This document shows positions 1 to 12,251 of a stretch of DNA of 64,000 nt, one piece after another. Source of the DNA: Vandiemenella viatica. Lineage: Eukaryota; Arthropoda; Insecta; Orthoptera; Morabidae. Made by a program: the position numbers and the translations under genes. Where the stretch lies: assembly GCA_031002005.1 (NCBI GenBank), contig CM061921.1:124650597-124714596 (forward strand). The letters run 5' to 3'. Each line of letters begins with the position of its first letter. The first letter of the stretch is position 1. The notes beneath the pieces were generated by a model. The model was not told where the DNA came from. It was given only the letters and a program-made list of their open reading frames with translations, and made no database searches.

Positions 1-1688
1 ACTGTAACAGTAATCTGTATCTGACCTTCTCTACTTTTCTGATGATATGTAATTTGAACTGTAAGACCTAACTTTGCATTGGGATGAGTGCAAAACCTTC
101 AGTCTCAGCTATTACCTTGGATAACCAAGGATAATGTCCAGCTCTGGCTTTGCTATATTAAATTGGTCACTACTTGGCTTAATAAAACCCCAAACTAAGG
201 AAAGGGTACAGAAAATGATGTTCACAAGTCTATTGCTGGTAAAAATTATTATATTCTTAAAAGTTAGCAAAGTCACAAACTGAACTGGTGTCAGACAAAT
301 TTGCCAAAGACAAAGTTGCAGATTCGATTAACCATTCGAGCCCGACCAAACCCCATTGTTTAAAGCACAATTAATAATCACATGAAAGTATGTAAAAGTT
401 CATCACACACTTCTACAGATCAAATTGTCCAACTACTACCGACACTTAAGTTATGCCGACACACCACATGGTGAAAATACTGTCTCAAAGATAATGTTCA
501 AACTGTAACTTGAAAACTGAGCTAGCCTACATTGTGCCAAAATGAAGCGGGTTACACTCATACTAATTCTGTGATACTGCCCGGCCAACTGAGGATGAAG
601 AAAATTCTGAGCTACTATTTATACAAATGGACCGTGGGAACATAATGGCTTCCTGGTTTCACACAAGAATTGTCTGATCACTGGTCAGATATAGTATAAA
701 CTTGCATCAGATATCTTTACCATGACAGCAAAAATAATCTTATCACTCTGAATTTTTGAGAATAGCAAAATCTTCTAAAAGCATTAATTATTATCCTTAT
801 GAAAAAATTTTGTAGGTATAATAGTTTAGCTGTAAATAAATTATTTTAAGCAATTGCCAAGATCTGTTAATAACTGTTGCAATTTGTTAATAAAGTAACT
901 GAAATAAACTTTATTTTACTACTAAATGGTTGCTCTTTTGTTTACTATCAAGCAAAGCATGTTAACTATTTCCAAAAGATGAAATAAAATTTAATAATCC
1001 AAAACAGAATCTAATTAATTAATATTTCAGAAGTTATTGAAGCTATCGATCTGAAAGTAGCTTTAAACAATTCATTGTACATCAAAAATGACTACTGAAC
1101 AAATTTAAAGTCTCTAACTACTTTCTTCTATTTATTATTAATTTTTGTATATATCACTCCAAGTGAATGCTTGAGGCTAATGCCACAGAAAATTCTATCA
1201 CATTCTAATACTTCCTCAAAACTATAAAAACCCGATTTCTAGCTTGAGTTAACTTAGTAACTGACTTTAGAAATGATATGCAATTCAATTCAATCTAACT
1301 CGTGGTTCTGAGAACAAATTTTGCTAAGCAGTCACAAAACTTATAAGATACCTGACAGAACCTATAGTAACTGATGTAGCTTGCCTTTCAGCAATCACTA
1401 TATATTACAACTGATATGTGCTGTAATTTAATAATGTGTTGCCTTGTGGCATGTAATCATTTTCAAATTCCAAAAATCAAAAACTTGATCAATACCACCA
1501 TGTAAAACGTACCCTCATTTTATTTTATTTTCCATAGTTTTCAAGTAAAAGAGTAGGTTTATTATAATCAATAAATGTTTTAATTGTTGGGTAAAGGAAA
1601 TTAGTACAAAATACAGTTTAAATGTTTATAGATTTTATTTCATGAAATTTATAAAATTAATGACAGGAAACATATTTGAAGTTTTCAG
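1..1688. other. AT-rich non-coding DNA, nothing recognised
   Basis: No long open frame, transposon terminus or RNA gene is visible. It reads like intron or intergenic DNA upstream of the candidate exon at 1689. The same sequence recurs at 37168-38852, and its last 550 bases recur inverted at 22787-23338. Confidence 0.6.
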
Positions 1689-1921
1689 AGGGGTAATGGA
1701 TTCTCAAAATTAGCCATCAGTCTTCCTCAACTGAAGGGAAGTCTTGAAGGACATTGGGTCTGGATTTACATGGAAGATATGATGTTGGAAGTCAAAGGGA
1801 TACTAGAGACACCTGAGTTCTCAAAGAATATTGAAACAGATTTTTTTTACAAGAATCCAAAAAAGAAGTTGAGTTTTCTTGCACTTGGAGTAGATGTTAA
1901 TATTGACAAAGGAGTCTGGCA
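1689..1921 (+). CDS. Candidate internal exon of a host gene (possibly a large lipid transfer protein), arm A
   Basis: A 233-nt open stretch bounded by an acceptor (TTTTCAG, ending 1688) and a strong donor (GTAAGT from 1922). It reads in phase 0 as 77 codons plus two bases without a stop. The peptide alternates hydrophobic and charged residues: it contains GSLEGHWVWIYMEDMMLEV and later YKNPKKKLSFLALGVDVNI, the pattern of stacked beta strands. This style recalls apolipophorin/vitellogenin-type large lipid transfer proteins. That is inference from texture only, with no diagnostic motif. It is not transposon-like and sits in single-copy-looking sequence apart from the assembly triplication. Exit phase is 2, so the next exon must start by completing a codon. 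Confidence 0.55.
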
Positions 1922-2231
1922 GTAAGTGACATTGTTTATTACTTTTCTGTACAAATATATGTACTAAATCCAGTAGGTTACATCACAGTACAATTTAATA
2001 TGCTTTGATACTTAACAGTTAGTATCACATGTAAATTATCTCAGGAATTAATAAAAATTATTTAAATTTTGGTATCCAAGGGTAAGACTTTATGAAATAA
2101 ATTAAATATATCACAGCTAATTTGGTTCAATGTTTGCAAGTAGTAAGTAACCTATAGAAATATTTCAATAAAACACACATGTAGTATAATACAGAGTTGT
2201 ATTGTATAGTCATTAATAAAAATAAAAAAAA

Positions 2232-3356
2232 TATTTATAAACGTTTCTCGGGATATAAACTGAGTAATATTATTATTGATGCGCAATATTTTGGGTGCAG
2301 TTGTAAGCCTTAAAGTCTGCTTTGAGCGTGTTGTTTAAAACTTGCATGGCAATGACAGACGTTGTTATATTGCCTAGCAGCATCTCAGACGTCATTAGAC
2401 GCCTATGGAACACAAAAAGCAGAGCTTTGGTGATGAGCAGCCTCAATAACAGGAATCCATGCATCACTTATCTGGAACGCACAATTCCTGTTAATCAAAT
2501 CAGTGGCAAGGCGAATTTCAAACGCTTATTTAATGACGCTGTCCCAGAAGCCTCTTGCATGTGTCAGCACCTTAGTTGCTGCAAAATCGAATCCATGTCC
2601 TTCTGTCAAACTATGTTCCGCCACCACGGATTTGTCTTTTTGCCCCAGATGAATATTTTGGGTTTGTTAAATACAACATTGTTTAACACACCGCATCGTC
2701 TCGCTGATGTATTTCTTTCCACATTAACACAGGATGCAATAAACTCCCCCTCCCGGTGTACGAAGCGCAAGGTCATTTTTTTGAGACCACAAAATGTTTC
2801 TTAATTTTGGTGGTAGTAGGAAAATGGTCTTAATGCCATTTCTTGCCAGGACCCTTCTGATGTTGTGGCACCAGAGTACGGCAAGAAGGCAACGTTATCG
2901 TGTGGACCATTATTGTGGTTATTAGGCCTGCGTTTTATTTCCAGGAATGCCAGCTGTATCTGTATGGATTCGATTTTGAAGCGACTAAGGTGCTGACACA
3001 TGCGAGAGACTTCTGGGACAGCATCAATAAAGAATCGTTTGAAATTCGCCTCGCATCTGATTTGGTTAACAGGGATTGTGGGTTCCAGATAATTGTTCCA
3101 TGGATTCCTGATATTGAGGCTGCACGTCACCAACACTCTGCCTTTTGTGTTCCGTGGGCATCTAATGATGTCTGAGATGCTGCTAGGCAACATAACAACA
3201 TCTGTCGTTGCCAGCCAGTTTTCAAACAACGCGCTCAAGGCAGACTTCAAGGCTTACAACTGCACCTAAAGATTGTGATGGAAATTTATGTCGCCGAAAT
3301 ATTGTGCATCAATAATAACATTACTTGGTTTGTTTCCCAAGAAACGTTTATAAATA
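2232..3356. mobile_element. Fold-back element 1 with Penelope-like tails, arm A
   Basis: About 1125 bp with long imperfect inverted repeats, roughly 2232-2612 and 2965-3356. Both ends read TATTTATAAACGTTTC inward. The arms contain the same coding remnant in opposite directions. The + copy (right arm) gives GFDFEATKVLTHARDFWDS, then an EIRLAS...NRD motif and W.P. This resembles the conserved tail that follows the GIY-YIG domain of Penelope-like elements. The left arm gives the same on the minus strand with stops. The unpaired centre (about 2612-2930) holds a minus-strand reading fragment (MTLRFVHREGEF...). No transposase is seen. A clean target duplication cannot be called. It may be two Penelope 3' ends inserted head-to-head rather than a true DNA transposon. 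Confidence 0.7.
2935..3200 (+). pseudogene. Penelope-like element C-terminal tail (right arm of fold-back 1)
   Basis: Open frame within 2900-3175. It reads FYFQECQLYLYGFDFEATKV, then a tail with an E(S/A)FEIRLAS block, an NRDCGFQI block and a terminal W.PDIEAA. In Penelope-like retroelements the GIY-YIG nuclease is followed by such a segment (charged helix, EAIEI-like block, N-R/K-D, W-P). The nuclease and reverse transcriptase are absent. Frame ends at TGA after SNDV. The mirror-image remnant lies on the minus strand at about 2270-2610. Equivalent positions are about 21275-21540 (minus) in arm B and 40095-40365 in copy C. Assignment rests on motif recall. Confidence 0.5.
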
Positions 3357-4672
3357 AACAACGCCAAGAAAAATTGCATTCATTTAAAAAAATATTGATA
3401 AATGTGAGCAGTCAGGTTGACTGAATTACATAAAAGATAATTACAAGAAACTGTTTTTATATGGTACTATTTCCATGAATTCTTGTAAATTATTGTAATA
3501 TGCAACTTTCCCCCTAAGTGTATGTCATCGGTTATACTTATAACAAATGTCCTGCTTCATAGATATATCCAAACTATCTATTTGGTAACTTCCTTAATTC
3601 ACTCAAAACCAAAACCATTCATTGGTGTCATATACCACCAAGCTTTGAGCATGCAGGAATTTGCTTGCTATTGTTGGTGTATTTCTTTAGCTTAAATTCC
3701 ATGTTTACGGTATAATTTATAAATGTATAATTTGTAGTATGCATCAAGTTTTAACAGCTCTGTATTATCCTTTTACAATAATAATGACGAGGGAAATGGT
3801 TTAAAAAAGTGGAAAGAGGAAGGTACATAAAATGAGCACAGCACTATTCATGGTTAAAGACAGGAGAGCGGCAACAGAATAAAAATAGATGATCAAAAAA
3901 CAATGCAATACTTTGGTGGCGAACCTCATTCTTGTGATTAGATTATTTTTATTTTCATTATTGAAATTTTTCTACCTATTTATATCACCTTGTATTTAAC
4001 ACTTTTGTGATGATTATTGATTCAGCTTTTACCACCCTATCCCTTGGTATGGTCCCTTTATTCTTGATGTAAGTGATCACATCTGATCCCCTCACAACAG
4101 CATAATGTAATTGCAAGAATAAGCTTCGCCGTGGAAATATTGTATTTTTTGTGCTTGTATATTTGTGTTCATCACTATCCTGCTTCCCTCATTATTGGAT
4201 TCATTTTTCTTTTATATCATTTTTCTTTTCTAGATTAATCTTCACCTTCCATTGCTCACACATTGTTGTTTACAGTTTGAATTCCTCCCATCCCTTACCT
4301 TTTCCCAATCAGCCATAATTAATGAATCAGTTGTTAGATGATTTATAACTGTGACTTTGTGCCTTTTTAGTTTTTCTGTTTACAAGGATTAGGTGTAACA
4401 ATTGCAGAAATGTTACATTCCACATTCGTTCTTATGTTGCACCATCCAAGCATTATGTCTATGTTTAACATCTTGTCATCTCTCATTCAGTATATATATT
4501 TGATAACCAGTGCCTTGATTTCTCATATCCCAACTTCATTTATGTATTTCACTTATATTTCTTATATATTCCTCAATTATTTATTTCTAATTAATCTGGC
4601 ATTTCATGTAGCAATACCACAGAATTCAGGAATAGTGAATCTTTTGTATTTTTCACAGCCAATATTTGTCAT
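3357..4672. other. Non-coding stretch between the two fold-back elements
   Basis: AT-rich sequence. The only long frame (4410-4709, plus) is a string of hydrophobic and Tyr/Ile codons typical of AT-rich non-coding DNA and runs into the next element's inverted repeat. Recurs at 19810-21118 (inverted) and 40526-41847. Confidence 0.6.
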
Positions 4673-5589
4673 CTGTTTTTTTGGCCAATCAAAATCTAAG
4701 GACTTTTGATACTTTTTTCAGTTTTTCATCTACAAATCTTTCCTGATTAGTCCTAGCAAGAAACAATATATTTCCACTTTTAAAGAAGACAAAATTTCCT
4801 TCAAATTTCATAGTACAAACTTTTTTCTAAATTCAAAACCAGGCGAGCTACAGTTCTCCGAAAATCAGTCAAATTTCACACTTTTCCTAGAAGTTTGGTT
4901 TTTACCTACTTTGTTGCCCAAAATGACCTGCAACCCCTGTATATTTAACTGATATTTATGTATTTCTGAATGACATAGTATACATATGTGCCATCCTTTG
5001 ATTACTGATGGTCAATTCAATAATTATATAGCATTGTTGGCCGGGAGACCCTGAAGAATTGTTCGGCCGCCAGGTGACAGTGTTTTTGATACTCCGTGCA
5101 ATATGCTCCTTTGTGGCTGTCTAACCTGACCAAGTAATAGTACCAGATATAGGGAACCTACAGCTTAATGTGGAATCCAGACCACAGAATCATTCTGGCT
5201 TACAGCATATTACGCAGCAAGCTGTGGCAGAGTTGAAGCTCGGGACAATGATCTTTGAAAATCACTGCCGAGACCAGTATTTCAATCTCTAGTCAGATAT
5301 CTTAACCACTGAGCTACCAGTCCATTCTATTATCTGATGGAATTTGTACTAGTTTGAAAAACGGATTTGCAAAATTGAAAACATAATGTTATGGCACAAA
5401 GTTTATTTATGCAGTCAAAGTTAAGTCATAATAAGTAAAAAATTAGTCATAATTCCATTTGTTTTACCATTTTAATGGATTGAAACAATGTTTTCCATTT
5501 GAATTTGATCCATACTTCAAGGGAACAAAATTGTCTCTATATGAAGCATTTAAATCTCTTCAAGTTGCATCACACAACATAAAAAGCTT

Positions 5590-6835
5590 TGTTATGGGCG
5601 AATGATGCCTCCCGCATAAGGTTATGTGGCATCGTTTTGAAGACCTTGGCTGCTTCTGTGAAAAATATGAAGCCTATTTGACAATGAACTATAGATCCAA
5701 CATCACAGTTATATTTGACGGATACCGAAGTGATGCTGCGCAGAGAGAAATAAAGTCATCTGAAATGTTTTGTAGTTTCAAAACATCAGATACTTCAGCA
5801 GACATCATTTTCAGTGAGGAAACAAGTGCTGCATTGATGCAGCAAATCAGAGCAGCAAGAACCATGTAATGTTGATACTAATGCAAAAACTGAAGAAGGA
5901 GGCAAGATCAACAGGCAAGGAGGCAAGATCAACAGCCAAATAAGATGTAGCTGGGTTGATCGTTGGTGCAGCTATTTCCCAAGCAGCAAAATCTGACAGT
6001 GTGATAATTCTAAATGAGTCTATTGGCTTTCTCATTTTGCTAATGGGCCTTGGTAACACGAGTTTGAACCTACACATATCCTCTTCATCCATGCATTTGC
6101 TGGATGTGATACAATATCAGCATATTTCGGCTATGGGAAAGAAAAATTCTGCTGCCTCATTCAATACCAACCATATCTGAAAGTAACATGCATGCTAACT
6201 TCTCAGCACTCCTAGCCTCTAGAGACTAGCATATGGAGAAAATGCAGGGGAAAAGCTCATCTTGGAATGGTAGTGAAAAATTTCTTGTGGAACATTGGAA
6301 AGCTAAGATACGAAATTTTTAAGAACTCTGCCCAAAAAATGCCACCAAAATCTGATGCGACAACGTTTCACTCAGTATGCACTTACCACCAAGTAAAGGA
6401 TGGCAGGGTCGAGAAACATTGTCATGGGGATGAAGGAAAGGCTCATCCAGTCTTATTCCAGTTACAATAATAAATGCATTCAGGAGGATGCTGGTTCGAA
6501 TCCCCGTCCGGGTATCCAGATTTGGGTTTTCGACCATTTCAAAATATCACAACAGCCAAATGCCGGGATGCTTCCTTCAAAAGGCCATGGCCGAAATCCT
6601 TCCCGTTCTTGTACCAATCCCATCGTGCCTCTATTGACCTCATCAATTTCAAAAGCCATAAGAAAAAAAACAATAATAAAAGGTGCTGCACCTGAGTTTA
6701 CTCCAAAAGTTGTATTATATTCCAGCAAGAAACCTTGTATACCACCATAAAGCTGTCACTAATCAGGACTTCTCTGTTCAGCTTCTTGCAACAATTGTTC
6801 TGTCCTGTCTTGTGAAAACATTCCTGAAATAAAGT
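5590..6835 (+). pseudogene. Decayed gene of an uncharacterised animal protein family (PIN-like look), inside element 2, arm A
   Basis: Successive frames carry, in family order: VIFDGYRSDA (5624-5869 frame); LIVGAAISQAAKSDSV followed by a LLILLMG block (about 5950-6060); HAFAGCDTISAYFGYGKK (6090-6145); LRYEIFKNSAQK with a degraded PP and HSVCTYHQV block (6310-6400); and, past a SINE, SGLLCSASCNNC (about 6770-6810), a C-terminal Cys motif. I recognise this order from a widespread, mostly unannotated family in arthropods and cnidarians (FDGY, aspartate-rich DxDLLVLL, HAFxGCDTxS, PPT, Cys-rich tail). Its middle resembles a PIN-type nuclease core. Function is unknown to me. Frameshifts and stops make it non-functional. 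The location between long inverted repeats suggests cargo or a transposon-associated gene. Confidence 0.6.
6475..6669 (+). mobile_element. 5'-truncated tRNA-derived SINE, arm A
   Basis: 195 bp flanked by an exact 11-bp duplication ACAATAATAAA (6464-6474 and 6670-6680). It begins just before the polymerase III box B (GGTTCGAATCC at 6492) and lacks box A, so it is a 5'-truncated insertion. The body reads CCCCGTCCGGG..., a pyrimidine block TTGGGTTTTC, AAATGCCGGGATGCTTCC and GGCCATGGCCGAAATCC. It is the same family as the full copy at 27073-27309. It interrupts the decayed gene between its H..YHQV block and its Cys-rich end. Confidence 0.85.
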
Positions 6836-7688
6836 AGATCAAGGAGAGGAAGAGTTCTTCGACCTCAAGGAAACTGTTCCTGATGCAATGGATGAATGTG
6901 ATACAATTCATTGATAAGCCGGGACAATCCAAAAGGAAAAGAAATCGATTTATGGCCGTTTTTTAACTTATTACGAATTTATTATGACTTAATAACCTTG
7001 CCCCATAACATTATACATTTATTTTCGCTCTATTATCATCAGTAATAGAGTGATCTGTTAGCTCATTGCTTTAGGCGTCTGACCGGAGGTAGAAATCCCG
7101 GTCTCAGCAGTAATTTTCAAAGGCCATTGACGTTCAGCGTTGCCACAGCTTGCTGCATAACATGAAGTAAGTCAGAACAATTCTGTAGTTTGGATTCTAC
7201 CTTAAGCTGTAGGTGCCCTACATCCGTTACTATTGCTTTGTCAGGTTAGATAGCCACAAAGGAGTGCACTGCGCGGCATATCGAAAACACTGTCACCCGG
7301 CGGCCGAACAATCCTTCAGGGTCTCCCAGCCAACAATACTATATGATTATTGAATTGACCATCAGTAATCAAAATATAGTACACATATATACTATGTTAT
7401 ACAGAAATACATATATATCAGTTATTTATACAGGGGTTTTAGGTAATTTTGAGTGTCAAAGTAGGTAAAAATCCAACTGTTACGAAAAAGTGTGAAATTT
7501 GACTGATTTTTGAAGAACTGTAGCTTGCTTAGTTTTGAGTTTAGAAAAAAGTTTGTACTACAAAGTTGTAGGAAATTTTGTCCTCTTTCAAATTGTAAAT
7601 ATAGTATTTCTTGCTAGGACTCATCAGGAATCAGTTATAGACGCAAAACTGGAAAAAGTATCATCATTTTGATGCTTTTTGGCCACAG

Positions 7689-9795
7689 AAAATTGTGCTG
7701 AGGGTGTAGGAGGTCAAAAACTTGGTTTCGGCATGCTCTGGCCAATATATACAAGATAAGAAAAAAAAATCTTCTACGTGATATAATGCAAGTGAAAACT
7801 ACCCCGTTACGGGATTATAACCCTTTTAATTGCATTTTGAGGGGAAATGGACTTCTAAAGAAGCGTAAACCTTGAAGACCAGTTACTCTTCTGTCAGGGA
7901 TAGATAGATAGAAAAAAACAAGTTTGACTCATCAGAAACTCATATTTTACCTTCTCCCATGTTCTACATTCCAAACCAGTTGCACTCGCCATCTCACCTT
8001 CAGAGGCATTTCTCAAGGTTTCATTGCCCCAAAATATCCAGCTTGAGCTGAAACCCTTTAGACAATCCATGATAATTAACACTGTGCTAAAAGGCCCACT
8101 GTAATTCATCAATAATAATAATCAATTAGTACACTGATTGTTTTCCATTTTAATTCTAGATGATGAATATATTTAGTTGATAGTTTTCCAAATTGATTTA
8201 TTCGAACTGAAGTAAGTAGTTTTTTGTCTTTAGGTTATCATTTATTGTATCTTCAAGATTTAAAACAATGAGTCTGGTAATAAGATTTTGTTACCTAAAA
8301 AAGGCTTTATTTTCACTACCTACTAGAATAATTATGAGTTACTTTAATATATTAAGGCAGGGCCACATTTAGTCTTTGTGGGCCCATAGGCTATACTCTA
8401 TACTACTTGCATGTGGTGCGGGCCCCTAGGCTACAGCCTAGGTGGCCTGTGTGCTATATTTAGGAGCATTAAACAATGGTCCACAAAAAACATCACAGTT
8501 CACTATTACCCATATTGAATGTGATTTGCCTCCTGTGTTTATATTTTTAGCAATATATGTTACCTTCTCCTTCTGGATACTACTGGAAAATCCTAATATT
8601 CAGTACTGCCATATGTGTGACATAATTATTATCATCACAGATAAAAGATTTTGTTTTTGAGTAATGAATATCAAATGTTGGTTATAAAACCAAAAACCTG
8701 TCAAGATTAATTAGATATTGTTATGAATACTTGCTAAGGTGGAACTCACTGAAATTTTTCTATATTTTAGGTTGTTTCCATGGTTTAATTATTGACAGCC
8801 CAAAAGCTGGGAACTAAATGAGCAAATACTATGATGGCTTAACTGTTTTGATATTATCATTAAAGTGTTTCATATCAGAAAAAAAGCCTCATCACAGTTA
8901 AACATATATTTCTGAAAGTTATACTGACATATTTTACTCTAACTGTCACCATCCATTTAATGACAAATTGAAACCTTAACCATGTATTCTGAGATAATGC
9001 AGATAGGTTTTCAAATTTTACATATAAAAAAGTAAGTGCTGGAAAGTACAGTACTGTCACTAGGAAGCAGTCATTGGAGGAAAACTAGTGAGATGGTTAA
9101 GTGCAATTTTGATTATGATTATGAAGTCTGAAACATTTTCAAACCCAGTAAAGATCTTGGAGGGTTTGGCAAAAGATATAATAAAGGAAGATCATATTCT
9201 ATTTAGTGAAAGGAAGAGGGAAACAGGTAATTTTCTTTGTAAAGACCTCAGTTTTTTAGTTGTGGAAGATACTGACTGTATTTTCAGCAAAATAGGACAG
9301 ACAATTTGGGGTTTGTGGGAATGCTTGAGCATTATTTGGCTTCATATTGAGCATTCAAATACATTGCTGAAAAGGGTTCTTTGCAGCTTGCCATTTCTCA
9401 TATTGGTTAGATTGTTGTGACCTGAATTTGGAGGGACAGTTATACTACCCCATGAACTCCATCTTAATTTTGGGGCAGTAAATTTCTCATGACAAAAATG
9501 GGTGGATATCGAAATCATAATGGACACGCCAGTGGATACAGATAAAGTAAAGAGTGCTGGAGGTGCACACAGTAGATATTGGTGATGAGGTTTAGAATGA
9601 TATTGGGCCTAAGAATTAGAAGTAGTTCATAGAATGGAACAAATGTCCATGAGCACATGCTGAGGGAAGGGTTGTCTTGGATTGGAATAAATTACCATAG
9701 AAGATGATGAATAATTTACCAAAAACACGGGAAGTATTTAAAATTTAAATTCCATAAGTGCAAAATAGATGGGTGTGGAAATTTTATACCTGAAC
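7689..9795. other. Unclassified stretch between element 2 and mariner
   Basis: No confident gene. A perfect 8-bp stem with 2-base loop (CCTAGGCT/AGCCTAGG) lies at 8425-8442 in a GC-richer patch. At about 9640-9770 a degraded plus-strand frame (WNKLP...TREVFKIKIHKW) resembles the last residues of some LINE reverse transcriptases, too short to assign. A 110-codon frame at 9088-9420 is not conserved even between copies A and C. Recurs at 14733-16834 (inverted) and 44861-46963. Confidence 0.5.
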
Positions 9796-10808
9796 TACGA
9801 GGCATGTTTTTTTAAGTAAGTACCGTTTTGAAATTAAAAAAAGACGTGCAAATATATCTCAATAATTTTATTTTTACATGAAAGCCTGTACCTTACACTA
9901 CTTTTCTACATAATTCCCTTCAGTATTGAGGAACTTGACATAACGTAGTACCAGTTTTTGCAAACCCTCCTCACAGAAGTCTGCCGCCTGACTTGTTAAC
10001 CACAGTATCACAACTGTTTTGACTTTGTTATCGTCTTCAAGGCGGTGACATCCCAGGTGTTTTCTTCAAGTGCAGGAACAGATGGTAGTCACTGGGAGCC
10101 AGATCAGGGCTGTACAGAGGATGATCTAGAGTTTTCCAATTGAAAGATGTGATGATATCTTTGGTCTGAAGAGCCACATGTGGACGGGGCATTGTCATGT
10201 AGCAAAACGATGCCCTTGCTCAACTTGCCACATCTTTTATTCTGGATTGAATGGCGCAAATTGTTCAATGTCTCACAATAAGCTGCTGCAATTGATTGTC
10301 TCATTACGAGGCAGAAATTCCACAAGCAATACTCCTTTTCTGTCCCAAAAAACTGTGCACATGATTTTCTGGGCACAAATTGTTTGATTGAACTTCACTT
10401 TTTTGGGTGAATCCAAATGCCGCCATTCCATGGACTGTTGCTTTGATTCAGGTGTGACGTAGGCCACCCATGTGTCATTGCCCGTAACAATTTGGCTTAA
10501 GAAATCATCACCATCCTTGTGGTACCACTCAAGGAAAGTCAATGCACTGCCTAAACGTTTGGTTTTGTGCACATCCGTTAACATTTTCGGTACCTAACGT
10601 GACCACAATTTTCGGTAATTCAAGTGCTCAGTCACAATGCCATACAAAACACTGCATGAAACATTAGGAAAGTCATCACACAAGGAGGAAATTGTAAAGC
10701 GTCTGTTTTCTCTCACCTTATTGCCCACTTTCTGCACCAAACTTCCATTAACGACCGAAGGACGCCCACTCCGTTGTTCATCATGCATTTTTGTGTGGCC
10801 ATCTTTAA
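9796..10808 (-). mobile_element. Mariner element, C-terminal three quarters, arm A
   Basis: Starts with TA and the terminal repeat ACGAGGCATG...AAGTAAGTACCGTTTTG, whose mate in copy C ends at 50227. It runs to the TTAA (10805-10808) where a piggyBac is inserted. The minus-strand transposase remnants carry SGRPSVV (helix-turn-helix region, 10594-10788), ESKQQSMEWRH, KKVKFNQTICAQKIMC and VFWDRKGVLLVEFLP (10273-10584), and the final catalytic block SPDLAPSDYHLF is frame-broken here. The 5' third is not present because the palindrome turns inside the piggyBac. Confidence 0.9.
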
Positions 10809-12251
10809 CCCTTAGACTGCTGCAGATGTGTTAACGTGCGTGGCTACTACTACACCCAGGTGTTCCAGACGTGTATACACGCTCTGCCTTGCCGTTCTGA
10901 CTGTGCTCCATACGTGTTATCACGTCGGGCCGCTCGGGTCCCTGTCTGCTCTGCGCGTGTTAACGCGCTAGCCTCTTAGCGGCCTGGTCATGAAGCCATA
11001 TTTCCAGCCATGGTGGTTAGTTGTTTTGCTCATTCAGCCCTTGAGCGTTGGCAGCTGCGATCTAATTTGTATTGCTCTTTTCCTTTTAGTTTTTGCTGAG
11101 AAAATGGCACGCTGTCGTATTTTTTCAGCGGAAGAAATGGAGATTCTTACTAGAAAACAGTGAATATGATCTCTTTGATATGGATGACAGTGATGACCCT
11201 TCAATAGGATCTCGATGTAATATTCCTAAGCCTTATACATCAGCTAGTGGAAAATGACCATTTGTCTCCACCAGATGTGAATATTCTTCAGAATTTGAAG
11301 CTACAGACAGTGAGGGTGAAATGTGTGGAAAAAGAGAATGCCTTAGTGACGCGTTTGACCACATGTGGTTGACGATTAAGCTGCAGGACACAAGTGTGGA
11401 TTAGGTTAACATTCCAGCAGTTTGTCATTTTTCCTGATATTTCTAACAGAATATCATATGATATCTATTGCTGATGAGACCAACAGATACGCGAGAATCA
11501 ATTCACACTATATTTTCACTATGAATTGGTTTAAAAAGTTCATTTTCCACATTCTCGAACACTGCATTTTAAATGCTCACGCTCTTCACCGAGTAGTAAC
11601 CGGACGAAAAATTCCAGTTGCAGAGTTTCATCTGTCTCAGGTCCGTCTTGTAAGATCAGTTCCGTGAGATTCCGCCCCCCCCCCCCCGCTCCTAGAAATC
11701 GCCCTCACAACTTTTTGAGATTTTTTTTTAGGTCTCAACCTTCCAAAGCTGCACTTTTCGAGAAAATACATCGTATTTCACGTCATTTGTAGACTTTTTT
11801 TAGCTCCACAGTCCAAAAAATCTCATCTCGTGAGATTTCCGTTGACCCCCTCTCCCCTTGGTAATATTTCGCCGGACTCCCCCCCCCCTATTTCACCTCA
11901 CGAAATTTATAGATGCCCCCTTAGAGAAGTTGTTGAAGCATATACCACAGAACAGAACGAACCTAGCAATGGAAGACGCTCTGATAAAGAATATCATCTA
12001 GGATTTACTGGGAGACATTTTCCAAATTTCATTCATATTGCAAATTCAAAGAAGAGCACGCCAATGCGTAAATACGCTGTATGTTGTAAACAGAAAGTGT
12101 GTTGAGAAACCAATGCAGAACATATAATGTATCACTGTGTGTTGTACCATTTTTCAAGGCTTATAACACAAAATGAATTACTAACCATGGGTAACTGCAT
12201 AGTAATAATTATATTACATTTATACGCCTCTAAAACTAAACGAAATACAAA

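Larger units (their letters stand above)
4673..7688. mobile_element. Long-inverted-repeat element 2 (about 3.0 kb), arm A
   Basis: Two diverged inverted repeats of about 800 bp, roughly 4673-5500 and 6930-7688, pair over their whole length. Shared landmarks are CTG...GGCCA at the tips, the TCCTAGCAAGAAA block, GGGAGACCCTGAAG, CGGCCGCC and TTATTATGACTTA at the inner ends. Each arm contains a tRNA-like stretch (TAGCTCAGTGG-type box A) reading outward, at about 5330-5280 on the minus strand and 7045-7110 on the plus strand. Between the arms lies a decayed gene with a SINE inside it. The arms are more divergent from each other than copies A/B/C are, so the element is old. Target duplication not resolved. 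Confidence 0.75.

Noticed and set aside
4410..4709. 99-codon plus-strand frame (also 19771-20070 and nearby in copy C)
   Set aside because: Composition is AT-driven hydrophobic residues. It runs into the inverted repeat of element 2 and has no motif or splice context.
8425..8442. Perfect 8-bp stem CCTAGGCT/AGCCTAGG as a terminator or regulatory hairpin
   Set aside because: Eukaryotic context with no adjacent gene. A short palindrome of this size is not meaningful alone.
9088..9420. 110-codon plus-strand frame in arm A
   Set aside because: It is broken in the other copies by a single-base difference, and there is no recognisable domain. Probably chance within an unclassified repeat.
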